This document shows positions 10,701 through 20,782 of a DNA stretch of 64,000 bases, one piece after another. A model generated the notes under the pieces. It searched no databases. It saw only the letters and a program-made list of their open reading frames with translations, and was not told the origin of the DNA. The stretch comes from Silurus meridionalis. Taxonomy: Eukaryota; Chordata; Actinopteri; Siluriformes; Siluridae. A program made the position numbers and the translations under genes. Every line of letters begins with the position of its first letter. Position 1 is the stretch's first letter. The DNA is taken from the NCBI RefSeq assembly GCF_014805685.1, contig NC_060906.1:5309715-5373714 (forward strand), written 5' to 3'.

Positions 10701-12386
10701 TCACCACAGCGAATCATTCGTCTCCATACCACCGTCCTCTACATCTGCCTCTTTCACACCAACTACCTGCATGTCTTCACTTACCACAGCCATGAACCTC
10801 CTCCTTGGTCTTCCTTTTTTTCTCCTTCCTGGTGGCTCCATTCTCAGCATTCTTCTACCAATATAACTCATGTCCCTCCTCTGCACATGTCCAAACCATC
10901 CCAATCTCGCCTCCCTCACCTTGTCACCAAAACGTCCAACATGCGCTGTCCCTCTAATAAACAAATTTCTAATCCTGTCCATCCTCGGCACTACTTCAGC
11001 TCTGCTACCTCCAGCTCCACCTCCTGCCTTTTACTCAATGCCACTGTCTCTAATCCATACAACATTGCAGGTCTCACCACAGACCTATAAACTTTCCCTT
11101 TTATTCTTGCAGATTCCATACTATCACAAATCACTTCTGTCACTCTTCTCCACCCATTCCACCCTGCCTGCACTCTTTTCTTCACTTCCCTAACACACTC
11201 TCCATTACTTTGCACTCCACCTCTTCTCCCTGCAACCGCACCACTCCACTGCCCTCCCTCTCATTTATGCATGTACTCTGTCTTATTCCTACTGACTTTC
11301 ATTCCCCTTCTCTCCAGCGCATACCTCCACCTCTCCAGGCTCTTTTCAACCTGCTCTCTACTCTCACCACAAATCACAATATCATCCGCAAACATCATAG
11401 TCCAGGGAGACTCCTGTCTGACCTGGTCTGTCAACCTATCCATCACCACTGCAAACAGGAAAGGGCTCAGGGCTGATCCTTGATGCAGTCTAACCTTCAC
11501 CTTGAACCAGTCTGTCGTACCTACTACACACTTCACTGCTGTCACACTGTCCTCATACATGTCCTGCACCACCCCCACATACTTCTCTGACACACTTGAC
11601 TTCCTCATACAATACCACAACTCCTCTCTTGGCACTGTCGCTTTCTCTAAATCCACAAATCCACAATGCAACTCCTTCTGTCCTTCTCTATACTTCTCCA
11701 TCAACATTCTTAAAGCAAATAAGGCATCTGTGGTGCTCTTTCTTGGCATGAAACCATACTGTTGCTAACAGATGGTCACCTCTTGTCTCAGCATGGCTTT
11801 CACTACTATTTCCCATAACTTCATAATTTGACTGTTCAAATTAATTTCCCTGTAGTTACTGCAGGTCTGCACATCTCCCTTATGCTTAAAGATCGGTACC
11901 AGCAAACTCCTTCTTTATTCCTCAGGCATTCTCTCACCTTCCAGAATCTTGTTAAACAATCTGGTTAAAACTCTTTTGCCATCTCTCCTAAACATCTCCA
12001 TGCTTCTACCATATGTCATCTGGTCCAACCAACTTTCCACTTTTCATCCTCTTAATCGCTGCTCTCACTTCCTCCTTACTAATCCTATCCACTTCCTGCT
12101 TCACTAACTCCACACCATCCAATCTTCTCACTCTCTCATTTTCTTCGTTCATTAGCTGCTCAAAATACTCCCTCCATCTTCTCAAAACACTCTCCTCACT
12201 AGTCAACACATTTCCATCTCCATCCTTTATTGCTCTTTCTTGCAACACATCCTTCCCAGCTCGGTCCCTCTGCCTGGCCAATCGGTACAAATCCTTTTCT
12301 CCTTTCTTAGTGTCCAACCTCTCATACAGCTCCTCGTATGCCTTTTCCTTGGCTTTCACCACATCCATCTTTACCTGCTGCCGCAT
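10701..12386 (-). pseudogene. RTE LINE: reverse transcriptase and C-terminal region
   Basis: At least four successive frames cover the RT. 12006-12386 has the linker and start (EVRAAIKRMKSGKLVGPDD). 11261-11749 has the fingers/palm, with CGFVDLEKA, LHQGSALSPFLFAVVMD and the catalytic FADDIVICGES box intact. 10991-11215 has the thumb (GLETVALSKRQEVELEVAEL). 10701-10991 has the C-terminus (RLGWFGHVQRRD, IGRRMLRMEPPGRRKKGR). The region between 11749 and 12006 is also LINE-derived but broken. The protein would copy its own RNA at nicked DNA. The indels preclude a single product. Confidence 0.85.
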
Positions 12387-13334
12387 CTCCTTGTACCATC
12401 CTACAAACCACCATTCGATGCAGTCTAGCTACACTGTCCCCCGCCAACACCTTACAGTCTCCAATCTCCTTCAGGTTGCATCTCCTCCATATAACATTGT
12501 CCACCTGTGTGCACCTTCCTCCACTCTTATATGTCACCCTATGATCCTCCTTCTTCTTAAAATAAGTAATCACCACTGCCATTTCCATCCTTTTAGCAAA
12601 ATCTACCACCATCTGCCCTTCTACATTCCTCTCCTTTAGGCCATACCTACCCATCACTTCCTCATCACCTCTGATCCCTTCACCTACATGCCCATTAAAG
12701 TCTGCACCAATCACCAATCGTTTATTTCTAGGTACACCATCTACCACTTCATCTAATTAATTCCAGAATTTTTTCGTCTTCTCTATCTCACAGCCGACTT
12801 GTGGAGCATAGGCACTGATGACATTTATCATCATCCCTTCAACTTCCAGCTTCACGTTCATCACCCTATCAGAAACTCTCTTCACCTCCACTACACTCTT
12901 AATGTACTCTTCCTTCAGAATCACCCCTATATCTCCATTTCTCTTTCCATCCACACCATAAGAGAACAGTTTAAACCCACCTCCAATGTTCCTGGCCTTA
13001 TTTCCACCTTTCCACCTGGTCTCCTGAACACACAACATATCTACCTTTCTCTTCTCCATCATATCAGCTATCTCTCTCCCTTTACCAGTCATAGTACCAA
13101 CATTTAATGAACCTCCACTCTCCTACACTTCTCATTTCCCTGCCGTTTTTGTAGACGTCTTCCTCCTCTCCTTCTCCTCCAATTTCCACCGGTACCCTGT
13201 TGGCCAACAATACCTGTGGCGGTCGTTGGTAACCCGGGCCTCGACCTATCCTGTATGAAATTCTTAATCGTGACCCGCATATTCGATTGGGCACGTTTTA
13301 CGCTGAATGCCCTTCCTAACGCAACCCTCCCCAT
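12322..13334 (-). pseudogene. RTE LINE: N-terminal region and APE-type endonuclease
   Basis: The leader part (13104-13334) is GC-rich. The endonuclease begins near 13092 with MTGKGREIADMMEKRKVD and the motif CVQETRWKG, in which the Glu is the metal-binding residue of APE nucleases. VDGKRNGDIGVILK and VISAYAPQVGCE follow. A second frame (12322-12747) carries RLVIGADFNGHVGEG, where the Asp-Phe-Asn is another active-site motif, and YKSGGRCTQVDNV. A stop or frameshift near 12750 separates the two. In family members this domain nicks the target DNA for reverse transcription. Confidence 0.85.
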
Positions 13335-13489
13335 TTATCCGGGCTTGGGACCGGCACTAAGAGTGCACTGGCTTGTGCCTCCTTGATGGCTGGGTTATAT
13401 GTCGAATTGCTTAATTGCTTAATTAATTAAAATTAAGCTAATTGCCTTAAGCAATATGGCTAATTGCTTAAAAATATATATAAATATAA

Positions 13490-13557
<68 letters not shown>

Positions 13558-13571
13558 TAAATAAATAAATA
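13490..13571. repeat. (TA)n then (AAAT)n microsatellites
   Basis: A run of TA of about 60 bases followed by AATA/AAAT repeats, directly after the RTE target duplication. Confidence 0.9.
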
Positions 13572-13574
13572 AAC

Positions 13575-13765
13575 TGTTGTACTTCCTGTATATGTTGAAT
13601 GACAGGTGTCTTGTCCAATGATAGGTAAGTGTTCCATTCACAAACTATACCTACCTTTTCTACTTTGTCTGAATCGTCCTTGTGTTTTCAGATTTGTTAT
13701 TTTGTTTTTGCATTTGTTAGTTTTCGTTTTTGTTAGTGTTTTGCACTTCTTGGCCACAGTAAGGG
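13575..13765. repeat. Third copy of the arm A block (410-610)
   Basis: It shares GTATATGTTGAATGACAGGT, the segment around CATTCACAAACTATACCT, and the T-rich stretch ending CACTTCTTGGCCACAG with 410-610. Here it has the same orientation as arm A. A GA-rich tract at 13770-13845 follows. Bases 13845-14205 show no gene. Confidence 0.75.
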
Positions 13766-14205
13766 AGGGATGGAGGAGAAAGAGGGAGGTGGGGAGAGAA
13801 TGAGAGAGAGAGAGAGAGGGAGAGAGAGAGATGGAAGAGAGAGTTGACTTTTAGGTCTCCTTATTGCTAAAAATTAAAAAACATTTTGAAAAGTTGGAAC
13901 ATTTGATTGAATTGAATCTTTAAGTTGCAGAAAGTCGTCATGATCAACATCACAAATACATTCATTTATTCCCCATTTGCACTGAAAAGTTTCCATGTTC
14001 CTGAACGTCTGCTGATATACAAATTGGATTTTTACTCGTGTTTGTATTAAACCCCTAAAAACAGGATCAATTCAGTTCATTCTTTTCCATTTCACTTCCT
14101 TTTCTACACAATCATATGATCATTTCACTTCCCCAAATAAAAAGGGTAAGTAGTAGCTGAGTATCTTTCCTGCTCTTTGTATATTTGGGGCCATAAACAA
14201 AGTGT

Positions 14206-14739
14206 TTACATTTCCATGTGTGGCATCAAGCAGACGCCCGTGTCCAGAGCGACGTCCAGAAGTGCTTTAAGCCCTACATGACTATGTAGATTTCCCCTTG
14301 TCAGTCTCTTTTCCAGGTTGTTCACCGTGTCTGATTGCTGTTGAGGGTTTTTTAATGAAGATGTTCCTGCTGTGGTATGGTTCAGAGCGAACATGTTTTC
14401 CTCAAAAAACACAAACTTTTCTAGATGGGGAAATAAATCACTTACTTCAACACATCCTTTTCCTTTAGTCTCATCCAAAAATCTGTTTATTTGTTCGACA
14501 GAGTAAAGATCCTTTTGAGACGTGACTGACCACTGTTCCTCATCTCTAATGCTCTCAAGAGAACGCTGAGATAAATCAATCTGCTGTTCGGTCAGGGCTT
14601 CCTCCATCTCACAAGCCTGAGCTCCCTCAGCTCCCACAGATACCACCTGATCTCCTTCTTTACTTCCCTTACTGGTCTTTTCACTCTCTTCTCTAACTTT
14701 ACTGTAGCACCTATGGCATTGATCCAATGGCAGTAGCAA
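14206..14739 (-). pseudogene. L1-clade ORF1-like C-terminal fragment
   Basis: An open stretch of about 177 codons. Its recognisable core is YSVEQINRFLDETKGK followed by VEVSDLFPHLEKFV, a motif I associate with the C-terminal region of fish L1 ORF1 proteins. A Cys-rich start (CHRCYSKV) could be the remains of a zinc knuckle. The last part of the frame (VGLKALLDVALDTG) is a translation of the dispersed repeat also seen at 3117, so that part is not genuine. No ORF2 follows, so the fragment is isolated. Assignment rests on motif memory only. Bases 14740-15333 show no gene. Confidence 0.55.
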
Positions 14740-15568
14740 GAAGACACTATCATTTACCTAGGTTCGATGAGAGGTAGGCTGGGCTAATTCACAAGAGAAG
14801 CTCCGGTTGAGTTGAACAGCTGACAATTTTATTGCCTCCTAACAACAGTGCAAAATAAATGGCACAAAAATGATAAAAAAAAAGGAAGAGCTTTTTAAAA
14901 TAATAAAAAAAATATAAAGTAAATTCCCCTTAATTGTTCAATTGGTAAGTGAATATGGAATGTGTATCCAGAGTTCTGTGAATGTGTATTTAAGTAAGCG
15001 TTAATTTCCCTGAACTCAAGTGCACTTGTTGTAACACTACTTTGTGTGAATAATGCCTTAACTGGCACTCTCGACGTAAATCAGGATTCCTCTGGTGACA
15101 AATCAATGTCTGGCCACTCCATTAAAGATCATCTTCCAGTCTCACTGGGCTAGGCTCGCCATCTTGGTTCATCCAGACATTCTAGTACTCAAAAAAAACC
15201 TAATCGGAGTTTCAATGGTTTCTAATTGGAATTATTGCCTCGGTTTTCTGCTTTCTGCTGGTTTTAGAATTTCAGAAGTTTTATTTCTGCTGGCATTCAC
15301 GAGGAGAAGAAATAGCAAAAGGGGGGAAAATGTTGATAACCATAGTTCCCCTTCGGGAACTCAAGCTGCATCGAAACGCTATGGGAACACCCCTGCGTGA
15401 CCGCGCTCTGAACCACGTGTGTAATCTGACCAATAGGCGTTGGGACGTGACATCATCGGTGGGCAACTTCGCGTAAACAGAAAGCTACAAATTGCTGCGA
15501 GATGGACAAGACGTTAGCTTCTGCTCGTTCAGGTAAACGCTGTTTTGCTGTATTTTTCTGATCGAGTG

Positions 15569-15784
15569 ATGGCAGGCAGACAGAATTACTGTAAGTGTGT
15601 TTATCCGTGTCCACGTTTTATTACCAGAAAGGATTCGCATGATCGGTGTGTTGTTTGCTTAGGAGTTGAGCATGCACAATCAGCTCTCGATGGAGTCGAT
15701 TGCTCGCATTGTAGCAAGACGCCGCTCCCGGAGAGCGCTCTTGAAAGAGCTCTCTCCTCGCGGCTCCGGTCCCACTCTTTCTGA
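15569..15784 (+). pseudogene. DIRS gag-like N-terminal part
   Basis: It starts MAGRQNYCKC and contains HDRCVVCLGVEHAQSALDG, then CSHC, a Cys/His-rich motif typical of the N-terminus of fish DIRS gag proteins. A stop at about 15782 ends this frame, and the rest of the protein continues in another frame from about 15790. The function in the family is nucleic-acid packaging in virus-like complexes, inferred rather than shown. Confidence 0.7.
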
Positions 15785-16048
15785 GGCACTCGTCTGCTGA
15801 ATCCAGCTCCTGCTCTCTCGGAGAAGCAGGCCCGATGGCTGCTTCTTCTACCGGTGCGAGCAGCGTGGCATTACATGTCTCTCCCTCTGAAGAAGGAGAG
15901 CTGATGGATGCTAGCAAGCTCGTGGACTCCTCACAGCCTGTGCTGTACAAGGAGCTCCTTGAGGTAATGACATGAGCTATTGCTAAGCTGGATCTAGATT
16001 GGCCTGTGTCACTTCCTTGGCACTGGGGCCTGCCGTTTTTTCCCCGAG

Positions 16049-16621
16049 TTGTCCAGATCCTGGGAAACCCCGTTCTCCATGCATACTTCTTCCCATCACT
16101 TGCTCTACGCGAACGTGGTTGGGGCTAAGGCGTGCGGCTATGGGGCGATGGCACGTGTGGAAGAGACGGTAGCCAGCTATCTCTCCCCTAGCAAAGCATC
16201 ATCGCCGAAGGCTCCGGTATTCCCTACTAAGCCGCTACGTGCTACATCGGCCTTCGTGGGGAAGGCTTACGCGGCTGCAGGCCAGGCTGCAGGTTGTCTC
16301 CACACCATGGGTGTGTTGCAGGCATACCAGGCTGACCTGCTGCGTGATTTGGATGAGGATCTTAGCTCCGGGGCCGCTGATATTAAGGAGTTGCGTCACG
16401 CTGTCGACTTAACGCTTCGAGCTACGAAGCACACAGCGCGGGCCGTTGGCCGGTCCATGGCGGCCCTCGTAGCCTCTGTGGCTCACCTTGTCTGCCCTCC
16501 CAGACAAGGATCGAGCTGTGCTTTTGAACGCACCGATGGCTCCTCCTGGACTGTTTGGCGTCAGCCCGGTCCTTCCGCAAAGCCCAGAAACAGAGTGGCG
16601 ATCTCTGCGGGCGGGGCCTAA
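16049..16621 (+). pseudogene. DIRS gag-like central part
   Basis: A 190-codon open stretch. Its motifs are NVVGAKACGYGAMARVEETV, SYLSPSKASSPKAP and KAYAAAGQAAGCLHTMGVLQ, followed by YQADLLRDLDE and AVGRSMAALVA. These are strongly reminiscent of teleost DIRS1 ORF1 proteins. It follows the N-terminal fragment at 15569 after a broken stretch. The frame after about residue 150 diverges, suggesting a frameshift near 16500. Confidence 0.8.
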
Positions 16622-17139
16622 GGGCCTAAAAAGGAGCAGGATGACCTAAGGGTCACCCTCGCCTCCAACAAACGGGCTGTGGTGCGTAGATCCTGACGAT
16701 CTACGGTCGGGGGGATAGTGTACACCTCACCCTACTGTGCCTGTCCCTCCCCTGCACCACCAGGAGGCCAGGCCATTGGCTCTGCCACAGGATGTGCTTA
16801 AGAGCACATCCCCCCCTCCAGCGGGCGTCTCCTTCCACTTCCGCCAAAAGTCTCGGTATGGAGGGGGGAGACCCGCCACCTCTCAGGAGGTGTCAACGGC
16901 CACAGTATGCTGCTCCGGCCGTTCGGGTCATGGAGGCTGGTCTGTCAGCCCTGCCACAAGGTGTGCTTTAGGGCGCAGCTTCCCTCCAGCAGTTCGCTCC
17001 CCATCTTTCCACACGAGGGGTTCCGCCGCCTCACGAGGTGTCATCGGCTGCAGGGTTCCCCCCCCGACTATAGAGGACGGTTACACAAATTCAGTTTGCG
17101 TTTCCCCTCCCTGTTTCAACGGGATGTGTCCCACCCTGG

Positions 17140-17290
17140 TGGGACCCGAGCAGGCTCTGGTCCTGAAACGAGACGTGTGCACACTCCTGGGGAAAGGAGC
17201 CATTGAGTTGGTTCCCCCCTCGGTTCAAGAGTCAGGCTTCTACAGCCCGTATTTTTTCGTTCCGAAGACAGCAAGATGGCGTCTTGATGG
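17140..17290 (+). pseudogene. DIRS reverse transcriptase start, truncated
   Basis: About 50 codons read LKRDVCTLLGKGAIELVPP, then ESGFYSPYFFVPK, which is the opening of the DIRS reverse transcriptase. The sequence then jumps to the recombinase end at about 17300, so the palm with its catalytic Asp residues is deleted. Confidence 0.75.
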
Positions 17291-17299
17291 CGGGTTGGG

Positions 17300-17520
17300 T
17301 TGAGTCCATGGAGGAAATCGAAGCAGCTGTGTGTCTGCTACGGCCTTAACAGGAAAGGTTTCCCGGCCAATAAGCAGACTTTGAGCAGATGGGTGGTCGA
17401 TGCGATTGTGTCGGCTCATGAGTCCTCTGGCCTCCCCGCACCGCTCAGTGTCCGAGCTCACTCCATCCGGAGTGTGGCGGCCTCTACGTGCAGGTGCCAA
17501 GGCACTCGTTCCCATAGCGT
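17300..17520 (+). pseudogene. DIRS tyrosine recombinase C-terminal piece
   Basis: The motifs LSRWVVDAIVSAHESSGLP and VRAHSIRSVA match the C-terminal catalytic part of the DIRS recombinase. The H-x-x-R pair is visible in HSIR. The terminal catalytic Tyr cannot be placed with confidence. The piece abuts the RT start, so an internal deletion has fused them. In intact elements this enzyme integrates a circular DNA without target duplication, which fits the lack of an obvious duplication here. Confidence 0.65.
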
Positions 17521-17942
17521 TTTGACGCGGCTCGATTTCCCGAAGGGGAACGTCTCAAGGTTACGACCGTAACCCTAGTTCCCCGAGGGAATAAGACGCT
17601 GCGTCTCCGTGCCACACTTCCCGCATCCTGTGGCGCTTATCTTCTCTCGCAGGAGCTAGCGTCTTGTCCATCTCGCAGCCATTTGTAGCTTCCTGTTTAC
17701 GCGATGTCGCCCACAGATGACGTCATGTCCCAACGCCTATTGGTCAGATTACACACGTGGTTCAGAGCGCGGTCACGCAGGGGCGTTCCCATAGCGTTTC
17801 GACGAAGCGTCTCGTTCCCTCAGGGAACTAGGGTTACGGTCATAATCTAGGGACAGCTTTAATCAAATCAGTCCCCCAGCGCCCCCTATGGTTGAAAGTG
17901 AAACTACAGTATACTAGCCCTTATTTCTCTATGGGTTACATT

Positions 17943-18045
17943 ACCATTCACATCACTGACCATTACACTCACATCACTGACCATTACACTCACATTACTG
18001 ACCATCACACTCACGTTATTGACCATCACACTCACATCACTCTTC
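17943..18045. repeat. 21-bp tandem repeat, about five units
   Basis: The unit is CACTCACATCACTGACCATT plus A, degenerating to the right. It reads open as an H-I-T-D-H-Y-T heptad but has no gene context. The remainder of 17850-18490 is AT-rich intronic or downstream DNA of the NLR gene. Confidence 0.85.
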
Positions 18046-18490
18046 TCATTCTGCAGCTCCAGGCAGTATTTTCAGTTGTTAATCTACTGGAAATACAGAT
18101 TCAATGCTGCAGGTTTAATTGGACTTTTGAGCTGCAATAAAAGTCACAACAGCTCCATTATACACTGAGGGATTTTTGTAGCTTGTTAGATATTAGATCA
18201 TCTTCTCTCTCTTCATTATTCTACCTCGTCACATTCACATTTATATCAACACTTTTGTATATTTATCAGATATTAGAAACTAAAACATTACAAAAGTCGA
18301 TAAAAAGTCATGATTATAAAAATAAAACATTTAATTAACACTAATTTAATCTAACAAACAAAATAAAAATAATAAAGTTATAAACTTCCTCCTCAGAACA
18401 TTTATGCTGAAAGCTCTGCTTCAGTTTTACTATTAGAAAATGTGTGTTACTGAGGAGCAGGTCATGTGACTCTCAGAGAGATGATCTTAC

Positions 18491-18664
18491 CACAGTTTCT
18501 CCAGTTTACTGTGAGGATTCTCCAGTACAGCAGAGAGAAACTTTACTCCTGAGTCTCCTACATTATTCCAACACAGATCCAGTTCTCTAAGGTGTGAGGG
18601 GTTTGATCTCAGAGCTGAAGCGAGCGCAGCACAGCCTTCATCTGATACTCCACAATCATCCAAC
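18491..18664 (-). CDS. NLRC3-like gene, LRR exon 3 (most downstream seen)
   Basis: A 174-base exon with acceptor TATCTGCAG (ending at 18665) and donor GTAAGATC. It encodes DDCGVSDEGCAALASALRS followed by LRELDLCWNNVGDSGVKFLS and AVLENPHSKLEKLW. It enters in phase 2, compatible with the previous exon. A donor at its end implies at least one more exon downstream, but I find none before 17.9 kb. The exon and about 130 bases of flank are duplicated at 19926-20099, showing tandem exon duplication. Confidence 0.85.
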
Positions 18665-18757
18665 CTGCAGATACACAATGACACACTTCACTCTCTCAGT
18701 TTCTACACATTACACATCCTGTGTTTTGAAATTAGTAGTGTGGATGGATGGATGGAT

Positions 18758-18764
18758 GGATGGA

Positions 18765-18820
<56 letters not shown>
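18758..18820. repeat. (TA)n microsatellite preceded by (GGAT)n
   Basis: Four GGAT units near 18744 run into a TA repeat. A similar (TA)n lies at 19366-19427 and a (TG)n at about 19530-19586. All are intronic to the NLR gene. Confidence 0.9.
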
Positions 18821-18823
<3 letters not shown>

Positions 18824-19360
18824 CATAATTTCTGACTATAAAAATATAAGATTTCACTGAATTTGACAAGATTTTTATTTTAACATAAATAAATCTTTAA
18901 TGCAGGTATCTATGTAATGCTTACCACAGGTAATGAAAGACAGTGTCTGTTACACAATGTATACAGTGTACCAAGAAGTCATCTGTGTCTTCCTCTGTGT
19001 GTTCTCTTGAGAGTGTTTCTTATTGTGTTGTGTGTTTAAAAATCACCATCAGTGAAGTTTCTCCCAATTCTGTGCAGCTCAGAACACAGGTGAAGTGCAT
19101 TTTATATGGTTGTTTTCAGTGTGACAATGATTGTTTCTGTAGACAGTGATGTGTCAAGCGTCAGAGGAACATCATCCATATTTATGATGTGGTGTGCCTG
19201 ATTCAGTGATCTGATTTAATATAAAGAGTTTCATTGGTTCACCTGAGTTGAATTTCATTGGTCTAATGTTATCTCAGTTTTTTTAAAACAACCAGAAACA
19301 TCCAAAATTCCTTCATTGTTTTATTGTGATTTCAAAGCGTGGGAAGTCTATAGCCAGTGT

Positions 19361-19428
<68 letters not shown>

Positions 19429-19550
19429 TGAAATATGAACAATAGATTGTGTAAATGACAGAATTCAGATAAATAAACTGAATATTGAAACAGTTTATTC
19501 AGTTACAAAACAAGACTTTCTTTATGCAGTCTGTGTGTGTGTGTGTGTGT

Positions 19551-19588
<38 letters not shown>

Positions 19589-19925
19589 AAAGTGTGTGTT
19601 TGAGAGAGTGTGTATGAATGTGTGTCTGTGTGCAAGAAAACAGTACATTTGTATGTAGTTTGTGTTACTGAAAGTGAACTCTAACAGTTTCACAGTCATT
19701 TCAGACACATTGCAGTGGTTTTAAGACACGTTTTTTGCTGCAGCTTCACACATACGTACATCAGACCCAAAGCATCTGTGACAAATCATCAGTGTGCAGT
19801 GAAAAGACACAAACTTCCTCCTCAGAACATTGATGCTGAATCTAAAAGCTTTGCTTTAGTCTCACTATTAGAGAATGTGTGTTACTGAGGAGCAGGTCAT
19901 GTGACTCTCAGAGAGATGATCTTAC

Positions 19926-20099
19926 CACAGTGTCTCCAGTTTACAGTGAGGATTCTTCAGTACAGCAGAGAGACACTTCACTCCTGAGTCTCCTACATTA
20001 TTCCAAGACAGAGCAAGGTCTCTCAGGTGTGAGGGGTTTGATCTCAGTGCTGAAGCGAGAGCAGCACAGCCTTCATCTGATACTCCACAATTACACAAC
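19926..20099 (-). CDS. NLRC3-like gene, LRR exon 2
   Basis: A 174-base exon, acceptor ..TATCTGCAG and donor GTAAGATC. It encodes CNCGVSDEGCAALASALRS, then LRDLALSWNNVGDSGVKCLS, then AVLKNPHCKLETLW. The reading frame is intact. Its flanking intron sequence, including GAGGAGCAGGTCATGTGACT, is shared with the exon at 18491, so the two arose by duplication of an exon unit. The NLR leucine-rich repeats are modular, so exon number varies between paralogues. Confidence 0.87.
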
Positions 20100-20782
20100 C
20101 TGCAGATACACAATGACACACACTTCAGTCTCAGTTTCTACACATTACACTTCCTTTGTGTTCTCCCTCGTTCATGCAGTGTTGGTGTGAGAACCAGTCA
20201 CAGACACTGATGGAAGTCCTCGTCTAGACAGTCATGTAGTGCGAGTTCCACGACTACAAAATGGACAGATTTCATTTCTGAAAAATAAGTTGCAGCAGAG
20301 TTCTCCAGGACTTACAAAGTAAATCAAAGTCAATGAAAATAAATGAATTCAAAGATGATTTAATCAATATAAATATTTGTACTGCACTTTAATTCATCTC
20401 AGACTGCTGACACAAGAAAACTGCAGTAAATGACCAGTAGGTGGCAGTGTAAGGTGTATTTCAACTCATTTTCACAGCAGGGGATTAGAAGTAGAGTAGC
20501 ACTAATGACCAAATGAATGTGAAGGAAAAAACAGAAGTAAATGTGGGATTTTTTACTCTTAGAAGAGCTTAAACATTTGCAGTTCAATAAAGAAGTTGTA
20601 AAAGAAGATGAGATGAATGAGAGCAGCAGCACAAACACACGTCGCTCTGAGAAACACAGAATGGAACTGGGAAGTCCAGAGCAATGCAAGCTGACACACA
20701 CTTCATCATTCTGCAAACGAAGCAGAGGAGAATCTCTGAATAATAATATGGTAAGACATCTAGAAACAGGTTGAAAAGCAAT

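Larger units (their letters stand above)
10669..13454 (-). mobile_element. Near full-length RTE-clade LINE with 15-bp target duplication
   Basis: The 3' end (plus-strand left) is a run of AAG repeats (seen as CTTCTTCTT) next to CTTTCGGCTGCTCCCATTAG, the usual RTE tail in this window. The sequence TATGGCTAATTGCTT occurs at both 10654-10668 and 13455-13469, a target-site duplication. At the 5' end, 13394-13454 contains several partial echoes of the same AATTGCTTAA motif. The element's own 5' sequence (GC-rich, with CCTCCCCATTTATCCGGGC) ends near 13392. Coding content on the minus strand is APE endonuclease then reverse transcriptase, both frameshifted. Confidence 0.85.
15333..17849 (+). mobile_element. 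DIRS-type retrotransposon, internally deleted
   Basis: The two ends are inverted repeats of about 170-190 bases. Landmarks are CGAAACGCTATGGGAAC, ACCGCGCTCTGAACCACGTG and ACCAATAGGCGTTGGGAC, found near 15374-15460 and inverted near 17730-17810. An additional copy of the terminal motif around 17510-17600 (CCGAAGGGGAACGTCTC, GTAACCCTAGTTCC) matches the internal complementary region used by DIRS elements to close a circular intermediate. The inside encodes, in order, a gag-like protein, the very start of RT, and the end of a tyrosine recombinase. Much of RT, RNase H and most of the recombinase are missing, so the copy is deleted. It is markedly more GC-rich than its surroundings. Confidence 0.85.

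Noticed and set aside
12013..12639. 208-codon plus-strand frame rich in Ser/Leu/Pro
   Set aside because: The complement of the RTE LINE coding region; composition is that of an antisense shadow.
15621..15950. Minus-strand frame in the DIRS element
   Set aside because: Antisense to the recognisable gag-like protein; no motif.
17943..18140. His/Thr heptad protein (H-Y-T-H-I-T-D)
   Set aside because: A direct readout of the 21-bp tandem repeat, with no conserved flanks.
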